A program made the position numbers and the translations under genes. DNA of 64,000 nt, from assembly GCF_013114625.1 (NCBI RefSeq), contig NZ_VTXD01000001.1:124001-188000 (forward strand), written 5' to 3'. The notes below the pieces were generated by a model, which was given only the letters and a program-made list of their open reading frames with translations, was not told the DNA's origin and ran no database searches. This document shows, piece after piece, positions 7,958-19,640 of the stretch; the stretch's first letter is position 1; each line of letters begins with the position of its first letter. The stretch comes from Vibrio sp. 99-70-13A1 (GTDB taxonomy: Bacteria > Pseudomonadota > Gammaproteobacteria > Enterobacterales > Vibrionaceae).

Positions 7958-9161
7958 GCGCTCCTTTAGGGATTACTACAATACCTTCGTCTGAAACATG
8001 GTAGTGTTTTTTATCTTCTTGCAGGTTTACGCCGATTTGAGTGCCTGGGGCAATATCAGCATCTTTATCGACGATAACACGACGAAGTACACAACCCTCG
8101 CCCACTTTTACGTCACCTAAAAGGATACTTTCGCTAATATCACACGTTGATGCGATGTTGCTGCGGAAACCAAGCACACTTTTTTCAATACGGGAACCAC
8201 GTACGTAACTGCCGCTACAAACCAAACTATCGATGATTTGAACTCGCCCATTATCTGAGTCAGAGAACGTCGCTGGCGGTAGTGGTGGGTAATATGTATG
8301 TAAAGGCCACTTACGGTTATATAGCGAGAATGGAGCATCTTTTTTCAAGAGATCCATGTGAGCTTGCCAGTACGCATCAATCGTACCTACATCGCGCCAA
8401 TACACTTCTTCTTTCTCACCGGTAATGCGGTTGGTGCTGAAGTCATAAACAAAGACATCACCACGAGGAAACATATTAGGGATAATATCTTTACCAAAGT
8501 CGTGTGTTGAGCCTTCTTTATCTGCATCTTCAATAAGTTCAGCAAATAAGTCTTTAGCTTCAAAAACATAGTTACCCATTGAAACCAATGCAGATTCAGG
8601 GTCACCTGGAATACATTTCGGGTTAGCTGGTTTCTCTTCAAAACCAATCATACGCCCTTCAGCATCAACTTCGATAACACCAAACTCAGATGCTTCTGCA
8701 AGTGGCATACGCAACGCCGACACAGTTAATGAAGCTTCTTTTTCTTTATGGAAATCAATCATCTGCTTGATATCCATTTTGTAAATATGATCAGAACCAA
8801 AAATACAAACTTGATCAGGCTGCTCCAGCTCCATGAAACCTAAGTTTTGATAGATTGCGTCTGCAGTCCCTTCATACCAACGCTTACCAGTACGCATTTG
8901 CGCAGGGATAGGGTCAATGAAGCGGTCTGTAATACCATTAATATTCCAACCCTTTTTCATGTGGTGGAATAAAGATTGAGATTTGAACTGAGTAAGTACG
9001 TAGATCTTCATAAGATCAGCGTTTACAAAGTTGTTTAAAGCGAAGTCGATCAGGCGGTAACTACCACCAAAAGGAACAGAAGGTTTACTCCGGGATTCGG
9101 TTAAAGGTCTCAAACGTGAACCTTCACCACCAGCAAGAATCATTCCCAATACACCAGCCAT
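7944..9161 (-). CDS. glgC: GlgC, glucose-1-phosphate adenylyltransferase
   Basis: 405-aa enzyme making ADP-glucose from ATP and glucose-1-phosphate, the committed step of glycogen synthesis. The N-terminal MAGVLGMILAGGEGSRLRPL is the nucleotide-binding loop, followed by KPSVPFGGSYRLIDFAL. FEEKPANPK and YWRDVGTIDAYWQAHMDL are further family motifs, and a left-handed beta-helix domain closes the protein. I chose the ATG at 9161 because GGAG lies 8 nt upstream and it matches Vibrio homologues; an in-frame start 14 codons earlier lacks support. It forms an operon with glgA. Confidence 0.95.
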   Translation of the reverse strand: MAGVLGMILAGGEGSRLRPLTESRSKPSVPFGGSYRLIDFALNNFVNADLMKIYVLTQFKSQSLFHHMKKGWNINGITDRFIDPIPAQMRTGKRWYEGTADAIYQNLGFMELEQPDQVCIFGSDHIYKMDIKQMIDFHKEKEASLTVSALRMPLAEASEFGVIEVDAEGRMIGFEEKPANPKCIPGDPESALVSMGNYVFEAKDLFAELIEDADKEGSTHDFGKDIIPNMFPRGDVFVYDFSTNRITGEKEEVYWRDVGTIDAYWQAHMDLLKKDAPFSLYNRKWPLHTYYPPLPPATFSDSDNGRVQIIDSLVCSGSYVRGSRIEKSVLGFRSNIASTCDISESILLGDVKVGEGCVLRRVIVDKDADIAPGTQIGVNLQEDKKHYHVSDEGIVVIPKGARVGY

Positions 9162-9652
9162 TTTATTCTCCATATACTTATAGCTTGTCAAGTTAGTACC
9201 CATATATGAGTGACCTCGGGGGTAGGTACTAACAATAGATTTCGGTATTTAGTAAGTATTCATTCATAAATTATGAGAATAACACTAAGCCATACGTTGT
9301 TATGTGCGCCCTATTATTGGCACTTTGTTTTTTATAAGGTATCGATTTTCATATCGATTTCAATTTTAAATACAACATTCTGTGTTATGTAACCGATTGC
9401 TTTTCTAAGACTTAAACCAGGTCACATTACAATTGTCAGGGGTTACATAAGATTAACAGTAAAAGAACACTTTAAATACAATTATCAATAACCAGTAATG
9501 TCATACTAATCAGCATTCATTACAGATACATGAAAATCGAAAATCATTATGCAACAACGATAATAACTCGCTTCTTAGCATTTGCAATTACTCTGCCTAT
9601 AAAAAGTTCTCTCATTTAATAAATCATACTTTTCATTAAATTTTAGATAAAA
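9162..9652. other. glgC upstream region, no gene
   Basis: About 490 bp, AT-rich, without a convincing gene. It must contain the glgC promoter. A repeated ATCGAT-type motif lies near 9343-9360 (ATCGATTTTCATATCGAT) and a related GAAAATCGAAAATC lies near 9532-9546; their role is unknown. Confidence 0.4.
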
Positions 9653-9679
9653 AAAAGCAGCGATAGAATCGCTGCTTTT
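9653..9679 (-). terminator. topA terminator
   Basis: GCAGCGAT / ATCGCTGC stem with a 3-nt loop, bounded by a long A run at 9649-9656, which is the T tail on the minus strand. Confidence 0.88.
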
Positions 9680-9693
9680 CATTGTTTTAGTGT

Positions 9694-12327
9694 TTAGTCT
9701 TTAGCTTTAGGTTTTTTACGTTTATCCGTAACTTCCCACTTTCCATCTATATACATCGCAGTCCAACCTGAAGGTTTACCATCAGCCTCTGTACGTACAT
9801 AGTTTTCTTTAGTCTTACGGCTAAAGCGGACAACCGCTGGCTTACCATCTGGATCAGCTTGCGGTGCTGTTGCAAGATATTGGAATTTTGGTGATATACG
9901 ATCTTTAAAACGAACCAATTCCGACACTAAAGGTGCACGTGTTTCACGTGATTTAGGGAAGTTACTTGCTGCCATAAATAAACCAGAAGCTCCATCACGT
10001 AAAACAAAATACGCATCTGAGTTTTCACATGGTAATTCAGGTAAGTGAACAGGGTCTTCTTTAGGTGGTGCAACTTCACCATTTTTTAAAATTTTACGAG
10101 TGTTTTTACAGTCTTCACTCGTACAATCCATATATTTACCGAAACGACCATTTTTCAGAACCATATCGCTACCACACTTGTCACATTCAACAAGTGGGCC
10201 GTCGTAGCCTTTTACTTTGAACTCGCCGTGCTCAACCACATAACCTTCACAGTTAGGATTATTACCACACACGTGCATCTTACGCTTTTCATCGATAAGG
10301 TAAGCGTCCATCGCCGTTTCACAAATTGGACAACGTTTCTTAGCTCGAAGTGCTGCTGTTTCAACGTCTTCTTCAAGAACGTTGATAATGCCGTCTTCAT
10401 CACCAAGGTTGATTGTTGTTTTACAACGTTCTTTCGGTGGAAGCGCATAACCAGAACAACCTAAGAATACGCCTGTTGAAGCTGTGCGAATACCCATTTT
10501 ACGACTACAAGTCGGACACTCAATATCGGTTTCAACGATATGGTTTGGCTTCATGCCACCAGCATCTTCATCGAGATCCGCTTGCTCTAAGTCACCAGTG
10601 AAGTCTGTAAAGAAGTTATCTAGAACTCCCTTCCAGTTCGCTTCACCTTCTGCGATTTGGTCTAACTTTTGCTCCATACGAGCTGTAAAATCATAGTTCA
10701 TTAGGTCATTGAAGCTACCGTCTAGACGGTCAGTTACAATTTCACCCATTTTTTCAGCATAGAAACGACGCTGTTCAACTTTCACATAACCACGATCTTG
10801 GATCGTCGAAATAATTGATGCGTACGTTGAAGGACGACCAATACCGCGCTTCTCAAGCTCTTTTACTAGCGCCGCTTCTGTGAAACGTGCTGGTGGCTTA
10901 GTGAAGTGCTGCTTAGGGTCTAGAGCAATTAGATCAAGCTTATCGCCAATTTGAACTGCAGGAAGAATGGTATCTTCATTCTTACCCATTGGACGTTGAA
11001 CGCGAGTCCAACCATCAAATTTAAGGATACGACCTTTTGCTTTCAGCGTGTACTCATCCGCTTTAACACTTACTGTTGTTGAATCGTATTGCGCTGGCGT
11101 CATTTGACACGCAACGAATTGATTCCAAATCAGTGAGTAAAGCTTGTGAGCATCAGCATCAACACCATTTAAGTCTTCAGACTTCACATCAACACTTGAA
11201 GGGCGAATCGCTTCGTGGGCTTCTTGCGCGCCCTCTTTGCTACCATAAACAAGAGCTTTCGGTGGAAGATATTGATCACCGTACTCAGAACCGATGTATT
11301 CACGTGCGGCTTCTACAGCCTCTGAACTCAAGTTAGTCGAGTCAGTACGCATATAAGTGATGTAACCCGCTTCATAGAGGCGCTGAGCCAGCATCATGGT
11401 TTTCTTTACGCCGTAGCCAAGACGCGTACTCGCAGCTTGTTGCAACGTTGACGTGATGTAAGGGGCAGACGGCTTACTCTTCGTTGGGCGGTCTTCACGT
11501 TTACATACTTCGTATTGAGCTTTATCTAAAACACTAACGGCAGCCAAAGTTTGCGCTTCGTTTACTGGTCTGAAAGCAACACCATCTTTTTGTGCAACTT
11601 GCAGTCTGAAATCTGTTTTATCTGCTGTTTTCGTATCAGCATGCACATCCCAGAACTCTTCAGGAATAAACGCATTGATTTCACGTTCACGCTCAACCAA
11701 TAGCTTAACCGCTACCGACTGAACACGACCTGCCGATAAACCACGAGCAACTTTCTTCCAGAGTAATGGTGATACCATAAAGCCAACTACACGGTCCATA
11801 AAGCGACGTGCCTGTTGTGCGTTCACACCATCAATATTTAGCTCACCAGGAGTTTCAAAAGCTTGTTGAATGGCATTTTTTGTAATTTCATTAAAAACTA
11901 CACGTTTGTATCGCGATTCATCACCACCGATGATCTCACGAAGATGCCATGCGATAGCTTCTCCTTCGCGGTCCAAATCGGTTGCGAGATAAACGTGGTC
12001 AGCGTCTTTGGCAAGTTTTTGTAGTTCAGCAACCACTTTTTCTTTACCAGGTAGAATCTGATAGTTCGCTTCCCATTCTTGGTATGGGTTAATGCCCATC
12101 TTCTTGATTAGAGCTTTACGATCTTTTTCTTTTTTAACACGAGCCTTATCTTCAGGGCTCATATCCTTTGTTGAAACTGCAGCCGCTTTTTTACCAGTAC
12201 TTTGACCAGCAGTTGGTAAATCACGTACGTGACCCACACTAGATTTAACGACAAAGTCCTTGCCAAGATATTTATTGATAGTTTTGGCCTTGGCTGGCGA
12301 CTCCACTATAACGAGCGATTTACCCAT
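9694..12327 (-). CDS. topA: TopA, DNA topoisomerase I
   Basis: 877-aa type IA topoisomerase that relaxes negative supercoils. An N-terminal Toprim domain ([17 protein letters not shown]; acidic DLDRE) is followed by the active-site region [11 protein letters not shown] with the catalytic Tyr. [20 protein letters not shown] lies in the core. Three C4 zinc ribbons follow (for example [18 protein letters not shown] and CDKCGSDM), and the C-terminus is basic. I chose the ATG at 12327, which matches the family N-terminus; an in-frame GTG 8 codons upstream is less likely. It lies divergent from yciN, as in E. coli. Confidence 0.96.
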   Translation of the reverse strand: MGKSLVIVESPAKAKTINKYLGKDFVVKSSVGHVRDLPTAGQSTGKKAAAVSTKDMSPEDKARVKKEKDRKALIKKMGINPYQEWEANYQILPGKEKVVAELQKLAKDADHVYLATDLDREGEAIAWHLREIIGGDESRYKRVVFNEITKNAIQQAFETPGELNIDGVNAQQARRFMDRVVGFMVSPLLWKKVARGLSAGRVQSVAVKLLVEREREINAFIPEEFWDVHADTKTADKTDFRLQVAQKDGVAFRPVNEAQTLAAVSVLDKAQYEVCKREDRPTKSKPSAPYITSTLQQAASTRLGYGVKKTMMLAQRLYEAGYITYMRTDSTNLSSEAVEAAREYIGSEYGDQYLPPKALVYGSKEGAQEAHEAIRPSSVDVKSEDLNGVDADAHKLYSLIWNQFVACQMTPAQYDSTTVSVKADEYTLKAKGRILKFDGWTRVQRPMGKNEDTILPAVQIGDKLDLIALDPKQHFTKPPARFTEAALVKELEKRGIGRPSTYASIISTIQDRGYVKVEQRRFYAEKMGEIVTDRLDGSFNDLMNYDFTARMEQKLDQIAEGEANWKGVLDNFFTDFTGDLEQADLDEDAGGMKPNHIVETDIECPTCSRKMGIRTASTGVFLGCSGYALPPKERCKTTINLGDEDGIINVLEEDVETAALRAKKRCPICETAMDAYLIDEKRKMHVCGNNPNCEGYVVEHGEFKVKGYDGPLVECDKCGSDMVLKNGRFGKYMDCTSEDCKNTRKILKNGEVAPPKEDPVHLPELPCENSDAYFVLRDGASGLFMAASNFPKSRETRAPLVSELVRFKDRISPKFQYLATAPQADPDGKPAVVRFSRKTKENYVRTEADGKPSGWTAMYIDGKWEVTDKRKKPKAKD

Positions 12328-12764
12328 ATTGACTCTAATGTCCTTAATCACGATGCTTCAGCTCCAAGAATTCTATTTGGGCTTTTACGCATGATATTCT
12401 AAATTCATTGCTTCTTTTTTTACTATTGTGCGAGATTACTAGAAGATCAACCGCTTTTTTCAAAATTAGATCTGATTGGTCGACAATTCGACGACTCAGC
12501 TAAGAAAGGCACACAATAGATGAATGTAACGACATATGCCTGAAAATACAGGGCTAGCCTTTATTGATAAGGCTTTACTGACAAAACGAGCACATACTAT
12601 GCGCGTAGTTTGCTTGAACGCGAACTTCATGCAATTATTTTTGTCATAAATCACAAAATAATTTACTGATATTAGAAAACTCTCACATCATGTGTAGTTA
12701 AATCATTGAAATTATGCGTTCGGTCAATAAACTAGTTTTATTAATTGCCTATCGAGATTAAACC
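12328..12764. other. Divergent topA/yciN promoter region
   Basis: About 440 bp between the starts of topA and yciN with no gene. It should hold both promoters. I see no distinctive operator or RNA structure. Confidence 0.4.
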
Positions 12765-13019
12765 ATGAGCACTAAAAACGTTATTGCTGAATTTGACCTA
12801 TTACTTATCGCCAACCAAGTCATTCAATCTCACGCTGATTACATTGAAGGAATGCGAGCGACAAGCGTTACAGAAAAAGACGAAGTCTTAGTATTTCAAG
12901 GTGACTACTTTCTAGACGATAATGGCTTGCCGACACCGAATACAACTGCAGTATTTAATATGTTCAAATACTTAGCTCATCATCTATCTAAAGAATTTAC
13001 TTTAGAAGATTCAAAATAA
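12765..13019 (+). CDS. yciN: YciN family protein (DUF2498)
   Basis: 84-aa small cytoplasmic protein. The stretch EVLVFQGDYFLDDNGLPT followed by TAVFNMFKYLAHHLS is nearly the E. coli YciN pattern. Function is unknown. It keeps the E. coli position next to topA in divergent orientation and is followed by a terminator shared with aroA. Confidence 0.9.
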   Translation: MSTKNVIAEFDLLLIANQVIQSHADYIEGMRATSVTEKDEVLVFQGDYFLDDNGLPTPNTTAVFNMFKYLAHHLSKEFTLEDSK

Positions 13020-13035
13020 AGGCTGAAGAACAAAG

Positions 13036-13066
13036 AAAAAAGCTTGCCAACTAGGCAAGCTTTTTT
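13036..13066. terminator. Bidirectional terminator between yciN and aroA
   Basis: AAGCTTGCC, 5-nt loop, GGCAAGCTT, with A and T runs on both sides. Confidence 0.9.
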
Positions 13067-13069
13067 ACA

Positions 13070-14350
13070 TTACTGACTAAGCATTTTTAGCTTGTCAAAG
13101 TAATTAGGAAATGTCTTGGATGTACAACCAGGATCATTAATTGTTACTGGCGTATTACTTAGCGCGACAAGTGAGAAGCACATTGCCATGCGATGGTCAT
13201 CATATGTATCAATTTCAGCATGCTTTAGCTGCGAAACAGGCTTCACTATAATGTAGTCTTCACCCTCTTCAACTTCAGCCCCGACTTTACGTAATTCTGT
13301 CGCCATTGCTGCCAATCGATCTGTTTCTTTCACTCGCCAGTTATATACATTTCGAATAGCGGTTGTACCGGTCGCAAAAAGAGCGGTTGTCGCAATAGTC
13401 ATTGCAGCATCAGGAATATGGTTGTAGTCCATGTCGATGCCTTTCAGCTCTCCACAACGAGAAATCACATAGTCGTCTCCCCACTCAATTTCAGCGCCCA
13501 TTTTTTCTAACGCATCAGCAAATTGAATATCGCCTTGAATACTATTCTTACCAATTCCGGTAACTTTAATTTCACCACCTTTAATCGCTGCAGCCGCTAG
13601 GAAATATGAAGCAGAAGAGGCATCACCTTCGACAAGGAAATCACCTGGTGCAACATACTTTTGACCCGTAGGGATAACAAACTCTTGATAGTCGTTATTA
13701 ATCACTTCAACACCAAATTGTTTCATGATGTGCAGAGTGATATCAATATAAGGTTTAGAAACTAATTCACCTTCAATATTGATACGAATTTCGCCTTCAG
13801 CCAAAGGAGCAGCCATTAAAAATGCAGTTAAGAACTGGCTGGAGATTGAACCATCAATTGAAACTCGACCGCTTTTTAAACCGGTACCTTTAATTTTCAA
13901 AGGTGGGAAATTTTCATTTTCTAAATATTCGACTTCTGCACCTGCGGTACGAAGTGCAGCCACTAAATGTCCAATAGGTCGCTCTTTCATACGAGGTTCG
14001 CCAGTCAATACGAACTCACCTTTACCAAGGCACAAAGCTGCAGCAAGCGGGCGCATTGCTGTACCAGCATTACCTAAAAATAGTTCTAATGTTTTATCTG
14101 CTTCAAAAACGCCACCTAAACCTTCCACTTCACATACTGTTTTATCTGAAGATAATTGGTAGTTAACACCTAACTGAGTGAGTGCATTCAGCATATGACG
14201 AATATCATCACTATCAAGTAGGTTAGTCAGCCTTGTTTTGCCCGAAGCTAGTGCGGCAAGCAACAATGCTCGATTAGAAACACTTTTTGAACCCGGTAGA
14301 TTGACTTCACCATCCACTTTCTGAATTGGTTGTAACGTTAGGCTTTCCAT
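13070..14350 (-). CDS. aroA: AroA, EPSP synthase
   Basis: 426-aa 3-phosphoshikimate 1-carboxyvinyltransferase of the shikimate pathway. Family signatures are [20 protein letters not shown] near residue 20, [19 protein letters not shown] near 90, [28 protein letters not shown], and [19 protein letters not shown] near 345. I chose the ATG at 14350, giving the N-terminus MESLTLQPI typical of enterobacterial and Vibrio AroA; the SD (AAGGA) is rather far upstream. The class I-type motifs suggest an ordinary glyphosate-sensitive enzyme (inference). Confidence 0.96.
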   Translation of the reverse strand: MESLTLQPIQKVDGEVNLPGSKSVSNRALLLAALASGKTRLTNLLDSDDIRHMLNALTQLGVNYQLSSDKTVCEVEGLGGVFEADKTLELFLGNAGTAMRPLAAALCLGKGEFVLTGEPRMKERPIGHLVAALRTAGAEVEYLENENFPPLKIKGTGLKSGRVSIDGSISSQFLTAFLMAAPLAEGEIRINIEGELVSKPYIDITLHIMKQFGVEVINNDYQEFVIPTGQKYVAPGDFLVEGDASSASYFLAAAAIKGGEIKVTGIGKNSIQGDIQFADALEKMGAEIEWGDDYVISRCGELKGIDMDYNHIPDAAMTIATTALFATGTTAIRNVYNWRVKETDRLAAMATELRKVGAEVEEGEDYIIVKPVSQLKHAEIDTYDDHRMAMCFSLVALSNTPVTINDPGCTSKTFPNYFDKLKMLSQ

Positions 14351-14513
14351 TAAATTTATTAGTCCTTGTATCACTTGAACATGCGAGTAAGCGCTGAGTT
14401 CTCAAGCAATGAATAATTCTTCGTACTAGCAGACTATCGAAATTTAACACCGAACTCCAGAGCTAATCACACCTTTAAAGGTGAATATTTAATCAACTAA
14501 ACCCACTTTAAAT

Positions 14514-14969
14514 TTAGTAAGCTAAATCTACCCTTACTCCATCTGTAAAATACAAAATTCTAACCGAATCCCCGCGCTCAAATAGCATTGCGCTGTCGAC
14601 ATCTTGAATAATATTAATGAGTTTCCCTTTATCAGTCTCAACCAAAAGTTCTACCAGTTTATATTCAACTTTATATTGCGTATTACCACGATTACGAGCA
14701 ACACCCGCGCCAGCAACAGCACCAACTGCAGTCGCGACTTCCTTCCCAGTACCGCCCCCAAATTGGTTACCAATTAAGCCACCAACGGCAGCCCCAAGCA
14801 GTGTTTCCCAACCGCTACTTTTCGATTGCACAACCTCTTGCTGAGTAATATATCTAACTGAATCAACCTTGCCGTAAACCACTTCGTTCACTTGCTTAGC
14901 TTGATTACGGCTGTAACCAGCATTTGCCAACATGGGTAAAACAAGTAAAATCCACAAAAAATTCTTCAT
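14514..14969 (-). CDS. Secreted glycine-zipper (17 kDa/SlyB-like) envelope protein
   Basis: 151-aa protein with a signal peptide (MKNFLWILLVLPMLANA, likely cut after ANA). No lipobox Cys is present. Residues about 60-95 form a glycine zipper (LLGAAVGGLIGNQFGGGTGK, then AVAGAGVARNRG), as in the 17-kDa surface antigen/SlyB family, followed by a small beta-rich domain. It is probably periplasmic or outer-membrane; function unknown. AGGAG lies 7 nt before the chosen ATG. It is divergent from aat with only 56 bp between. Confidence 0.8.
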   Translation of the reverse strand: MKNFLWILLVLPMLANAGYSRNQAKQVNEVVYGKVDSVRYITQQEVVQSKSSGWETLLGAAVGGLIGNQFGGGTGKEVATAVGAVAGAGVARNRGNTQYKVEYKLVELLVETDKGKLINIIQDVDSAMLFERGDSVRILYFTDGVRVDLAY

Positions 14970-15025
14970 TGTTATTCTCCTAAACGCCATTTGAAGATTC
15001 GGTAATAATTCTTAACGCGACTATT

Positions 15026-15739
15026 ATGACTATATATTTAACTGAGCTTGATACCAACAATCTAGAATTCCCATCTCCTTTTGATGCATTAGACGACCCA
15101 AATGGCTTGTTAGCTTTTGGTGGCGACCTATCCCCGGCAAGGATCTTAAAAGCCTATAGCCAAGGCATATTTCCTTGGTATGGTCCTGGAGAACCCATCC
15201 TATGGTGGAGCCCTGCTCCGCGAGCCCTTTTTTATCCTAAGACCTTCAAACCAGCAAAAAGTCTTAAAAAATTTCAAAAAAAGAACCAATATAAAGTCAG
15301 CATCAATCAAGCCACTGATAAAGTGATTCATCTTTGTTCTGCATTGCGCCCAGCAGAAGAGACATGGCTGAATAAAGATATGCAAAAATCTTACATTGAG
15401 CTTGCCAAACAAAAATATTGTCACTCTGTTGAAGTATGGCAAAACGATCAACTTATTGGTGGGCTTTATGGTCTTATTCAAGGTCATGTTTTTTGTGGTG
15501 AGTCGATGTTTAGCACCCAAACCAACGCCTCAAAAATTGCATTGTGGTATTTTTGCCAACATTTTTCTAAGTTTGGCGGTCAGATTATCGATTGCCAAGT
15601 CATGAACCCTCACCTTGAATCTCTAGGAGCAATTAAAGTGGACCGTGAAGAGTTTCTCGATTCTTTACTACAATTAAAGGGAAATAAGTTAGAAGATGGT
15701 TGTTTTACTCCTCAATGGTTAGAGGCTTCACCTGCATGA
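15026..15739 (+). CDS. aat: Aat, leucyl/phenylalanyl-tRNA-protein transferase
   Basis: 237-aa enzyme adding Leu or Phe to N-terminal Lys or Arg of proteins, making them ClpS/ClpAP substrates. Signatures include FPSPFDALDDPNGLLAFGGDL, YSQGIFPWY, PILWWSPAPRALF and GGLYGLIQGHVFCGESMFS. Length is as in E. coli (234 aa). Its stop overlaps the next gene's start (ATGA), so aat and bpt are translationally coupled. The clpA-clpS genes nearby act downstream in the same N-degron pathway. Confidence 0.95.
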   Translation: MTIYLTELDTNNLEFPSPFDALDDPNGLLAFGGDLSPARILKAYSQGIFPWYGPGEPILWWSPAPRALFYPKTFKPAKSLKKFQKKNQYKVSINQATDKVIHLCSALRPAEETWLNKDMQKSYIELAKQKYCHSVEVWQNDQLIGGLYGLIQGHVFCGESMFSTQTNASKIALWYFCQHFSKFGGQIIDCQVMNPHLESLGAIKVDREEFLDSLLQLKGNKLEDGCFTPQWLEASPA

Positions 15740-16434
15740 ATTCAGATTTACAACAAATAAAAATTGGTCTAACAGATAATCACGCATGCAGTTACTTACC
15801 TGATTATGAAGAAAGAGTCGCGGTTGCACTTGATGAACACATGCATACACCTGAGAATTATGAAGTTCTATTAGCCAATGGATTTCGTCGAAGTGGGTCT
15901 ACTATGTATAAACCCCACTGTGATAAATGTAATTCCTGTAACGCGATTCGCCTGTCAATCCCTAACTTTTCTTTCTCAAAAAGTCAGAGGCGACTTCTCA
16001 ATAAAGCGAAGTCTTTTCATTGGATTTTAAAGGACACGATGGATGAACAATGGTTTGATTTATATAGCCGTTACATAAAAGCTCGTCATCGTACCGGAAG
16101 CATGTTTCCACCTAAAAAAAACGAATTTTTTCAATTTTCTAAAAACCACTGGCTTACTACGAAATTTCTACATGTCTACGATCAAGACAAGCTGATTGCA
16201 ATCGCCGTTACTGATATTATGAGTAAATGTACCAGTGCTTTTTATACCTTCTTTGACCCTGACATTGAGTTATCTTTAGGAACTCTAGGAGTCCTTTACC
16301 AGATTCAGCACGCTCAAAAACACCAAAAACAGTGGCTCTATTTGGGGTATCAGATAGATGAATGTCCAGCGATGAACTACAAAGTACGATTTCAAGGGCA
16401 TCAAAGGCTAGTAAATCAGCTGTGGCAAGGGTAG
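15736..16434 (+). CDS. bpt: Bpt, aspartate/glutamate leucyltransferase
   Basis: 232-aa ATE-family aminoacyl-tRNA-protein transferase. The N-terminal domain has the KPHCDKCNSCNAIRL cysteine cluster; the C-terminal part has FYTFFDPD and LYLGYQIDECPAMNYKVRF. In Vibrio vulnificus the aat-bpt operon encodes the enzyme that leucylates N-terminal Asp and Glu, and the same gene pair is seen here. The start is the ATG inside the aat stop (ATGA); a longer reading frame into aat is not needed. Confidence 0.93.
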   Translation: MNSDLQQIKIGLTDNHACSYLPDYEERVAVALDEHMHTPENYEVLLANGFRRSGSTMYKPHCDKCNSCNAIRLSIPNFSFSKSQRRLLNKAKSFHWILKDTMDEQWFDLYSRYIKARHRTGSMFPPKKNEFFQFSKNHWLTTKFLHVYDQDKLIAIAVTDIMSKCTSAFYTFFDPDIELSLGTLGVLYQIQHAQKHQKQWLYLGYQIDECPAMNYKVRFQGHQRLVNQLWQG

Positions 16435-16515
16435 AATACGCGACAACTTTACATATTTTGATTTTAGCGGCTAATCGAGTCCGTTAAAAACAGCCAAGTT
16501 TCGAAAGAGGATTAG

Positions 16516-16734
<219 letters not shown>

Positions 16735-16750
16735 TTTTTAATTAGCGAAT

Positions 16751-16789
16751 GCAATAAAAAACGGAGCTTATAGCTCCGTTTTTTATTGC
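16751..16789 (+). terminator. infA terminator
   Basis: A long perfect palindrome: ACGGAGCT, TAT loop, AGCTCCGT, with the pairing continuing through the A6/T6 runs and outer GCAAT/ATTGC. Confidence 0.92.
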
Positions 16790-16933
16790 TGTTACAAGCA
16801 CAAACTTGGAATCAAAAACCAGCCTAACTATTTGATTAAAATTAGATTTAAACTTAATTTATAAATCACTAGAAAAAACAGAACCAACACAGTAAATGTC
16901 TATTCTCACAACCCTTCAATTAATCTAGATATA

Positions 16934-16969
16934 TAAAAAAACGCCCAGTATGCTTAAGCACCTGGACGT
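16934..16969 (-). terminator. clpA terminator
   Basis: On the minus strand CGTCCAG and CTGGGCG pair around a GTGCTTAAGCAT inner hairpin, then a seven-T tail. Confidence 0.75.
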
Positions 16970-17006
16970 TCCTCATATCAAAAAATCAATCCTACATTAA
17001 GTGTAT

Positions 17007-19277
17007 TTAATGCATGACTTCTTCTTTTGCACCTAAGTAATCGAAGTGCAATTTATCTTTCTTAAGTGACACTTTTACAGTACCACCGTCAACCAAACTT
17101 CCGAATAACAGCTCATTCGCTAAAGGCTTCTTCAGCTTGTCTTGGATAACACGACCCATTGGGCGTGCACCCATGGTTTTATCGTAACCTTTAGCCGCTA
17201 ACCAATGACGAGCATCCTCAGCAACCTCTAACGACACGCCACGAGCATCCAGCTGAACCTGAAGCTCTACGATGAATTTATCAACAACTTGATGGATTAC
17301 CGTTTGATCTAAGTTATTAAACCAAATGATATTATCTAGGCGATTTCTAAATTCAGGTGTAAAAAGCTTTTTAATTTCACCCATCGCATCTGGAGCATGA
17401 TCTTGCTGAATAAGACCAATAGATTTTTTCTCAGTTTCAGCCACACCCGCATTGGTTGTCATTACTAAAATCACATTACGGAAATCAGCTTTACGTCCGT
17501 TATTATCTGTCAAAGTACCGTTATCCATCACTTGTAACAGCAAGTTAAAGATATCAGGATGAGCTTTCTCAATTTCATCAAGAAGTACAACAGAATGAGG
17601 ATGCTTGATAACCGAATCTGTTAGTAAACCACCTTGGTCATAACCCACATAGCCAGGAGGAGCACCGATTAAACGACTTACCGAATGTCTTTCACCATAT
17701 TCAGACATATCAAAACGCAGTAGCTCGATACCAAGCAGTTTTGAAAGCTGAACAGTAACTTCCGTTTTACCAACACCAGTAGGACCCGCAAATAAGAAAG
17801 AACCAACAGGTTTATTCTCTGCACCTAAACCAGCACGAGTAAGTTTGATAGCTTCGCTTAATACATCAATTGCAGGATCTTGTCCGAATACCAACATCTT
17901 CATCTTGTTATCAAGCTTTTGCAGGATATCCTTATCTGATGAAGAAACAGACTTTTCTGGAATTCGAGCCATTTTAGCAACCATAGCTTCAATATCTGCA
18001 ACGCCAACCGTTTTCTTTCTACGGCTTGCTGGTGCTAAACGACTACGAGCACCGGCTTCATCTATAACATCGATGGCTTTATCAGGGAGGTGACGTTCAT
18101 TGATGTACTTAGCCGAAAGCTCTACAGCTGCGCGAAGTGCTTTATTTGTATAACGTACTTCGTGATGCGCTTCATACTTAGGTTTCAAGCCAATTAATAT
18201 TTTGGTTGTGTCATCCAGTGATGGCTCAACAATATCAATCTTTTGGAACCGGCGAGAAAGTGCACGTTCTTTTTCGAAGATAGAATTATATTCTTGGTAA
18301 GTAGTAGAACCAATACAACGAAGTTTTCCGCTACTCAGTAAAGGTTTAATAAGGTTAGCCGCATCAACTTGACCGCCAGAAGCTGCCCCCGCACCAATAA
18401 TAGTGTGGATTTCATCAATGAATAGAATCGCTTCTTCTTCTTTCTCTAGTTGTTTGAGAATCGCTTTAAAACGTTTCTCAAAGTCGCCACGGTATTTAGT
18501 ACCAGCTAATAAAGAGCCAATATCTAAAGAATAGATAACGCTATCTTTGATGACATCTGGAACTTGTCCTTCAACAATACGCCAGGCTAAACCTTCAGCA
18601 ATTGCAGTTTTACCAACTCCGGCTTCACCTACAAGTAGTGGGTTATTTTTACGGCGGCGGCACAGTACTTGAATAGTACGCTCTAGCTCTTTATCGCGGC
18701 CGATTAGCGGGTCAATATTGCCTTGTTTAGCTACTTCATTCAGGTTTGTAGCAAAGCTTTCAAGACGATCTTCAGAGCCTACTTCTTCTGCACTTTCGGA
18801 ACCAAAAGAATCAGATGAAGAAAGATCCTCGCTATCACTTCCTGATTTAGTAATGCCATGTGAAATAAAGTTAACAATATCTAAACGACTAATGTCATTC
18901 TTTTTAAGTAGATAAGCGGCGTGAGATTCTTGTTCACTAAAGATAGCAACAAGCACGTTTGCTCCAGTAACTTCACTACGACCTGAAGATTGAACATGAA
19001 AAACTGCACGTTGAAGCACGCGTTGAAAGCTCAATGTAGGTTGAGTCTCACGAGTCTCATCATTTTCGGGAATAAGGGGAGTGGTTTGATCGATAAAAAT
19101 ATCGAGTTCATGACGCAAGGCGTCTAAATCAGCCTGACAGGCTTGAAGAGTTTCCTTCGCTGCATCATTTTCTAATAATGCGAGTAGGAGGTGTTCGACA
19201 GTCATAAACTCATGACGCTTGTCACGCGCGCGAGCAAATGCGCCATTTAAGCTCGATTCTAGTTCTTTATTTAGCAT
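17007..19277 (-). CDS. clpA: ClpA, ATPase subunit of ClpAP protease
   Basis: 756-aa AAA+ unfoldase that feeds proteins to ClpP. An N-domain (about 1-142) is followed by a Ser/Asp/Glu-rich linker. The first AAA+ module has Walker A GEAGVGKT (217-224) and [13 protein letters not shown]. The second has Walker A GPTGVGKT near residue 500 and [11 protein letters not shown]. The IGL tripeptide for ClpP docking is present in KKSIGLIQQ. ClpS, the N-degron adaptor, is encoded directly upstream, the usual clpS-clpA operon. Confidence 0.97.
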   Translation of the reverse strand: MLNKELESSLNGAFARARDKRHEFMTVEHLLLALLENDAAKETLQACQADLDALRHELDIFIDQTTPLIPENDETRETQPTLSFQRVLQRAVFHVQSSGRSEVTGANVLVAIFSEQESHAAYLLKKNDISRLDIVNFISHGITKSGSDSEDLSSSDSFGSESAEEVGSEDRLESFATNLNEVAKQGNIDPLIGRDKELERTIQVLCRRRKNNPLLVGEAGVGKTAIAEGLAWRIVEGQVPDVIKDSVIYSLDIGSLLAGTKYRGDFEKRFKAILKQLEKEEEAILFIDEIHTIIGAGAASGGQVDAANLIKPLLSSGKLRCIGSTTYQEYNSIFEKERALSRRFQKIDIVEPSLDDTTKILIGLKPKYEAHHEVRYTNKALRAAVELSAKYINERHLPDKAIDVIDEAGARSRLAPASRRKKTVGVADIEAMVAKMARIPEKSVSSSDKDILQKLDNKMKMLVFGQDPAIDVLSEAIKLTRAGLGAENKPVGSFLFAGPTGVGKTEVTVQLSKLLGIELLRFDMSEYGERHSVSRLIGAPPGYVGYDQGGLLTDSVIKHPHSVVLLDEIEKAHPDIFNLLLQVMDNGTLTDNNGRKADFRNVILVMTTNAGVAETEKKSIGLIQQDHAPDAMGEIKKLFTPEFRNRLDNIIWFNNLDQTVIHQVVDKFIVELQVQLDARGVSLEVAEDARHWLAAKGYDKTMGARPMGRVIQDKLKKPLANELLFGSLVDGGTVKVSLKKDKLHFDYLGAKEEVMH

Positions 19278-19319
19278 AAGTACCTCCTAAGGGAACAACT
19301 TTGTTGTCCAAGCAATTCT

Positions 19320-19640
19320 TTACGCTTGCTCCATTGTACATAGTAGCGGATGCTCATTTTCCTTTGAGTACATCGTTACCTGCGCTACCTTTGTTTCCGC
19401 AATTTCTGCACTAAAAGTGCCACAAATCGCTTTACCTTCATAATGAACCTTAAGCATCACATCCGTTGCTTTTTCGATGTCTAGAGAGAAAAAGCGCTCA
19501 AGTATCTCAATTACGAAATCCATCGGCGTGTAATCATCGTTATTCAGTACAACATTGTACAGAGCCGGCGGTTTAACTTTAGTCGTTTCTTTCTCCAGTA
19601 AATCTGAGCCTGGAGATGCCCATTCAAAATTTTTGCTCAT
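19320..19640 (-). CDS. clpS: ClpS, N-degron adaptor of ClpAP
   Basis: 106-aa adaptor that binds proteins with N-terminal Leu, Phe, Trp or Tyr and hands them to ClpA. The substrate pocket motif [19 protein letters not shown] is present at about 34-52, as are [21 protein letters not shown] and the flexible N-terminal extension needed for ClpA engagement. It is 42 bp upstream of clpA. Together with Aat and Bpt encoded nearby it forms a complete N-end rule route. Confidence 0.96.
   Translation of the reverse strand: MSKNFEWASPGSDLLEKETTKVKPPALYNVVLNNDDYTPMDFVIEILERFFSLDIEKATDVMLKVHYEGKAICGTFSAEIAETKVAQVTMYSKENEHPLLCTMEQA

Noticed and set aside
12349..12351. Upstream GTG start for topA
   Set aside because: Would add eight residues not found in the family; ATG at 12327 gives the conserved N-terminus.
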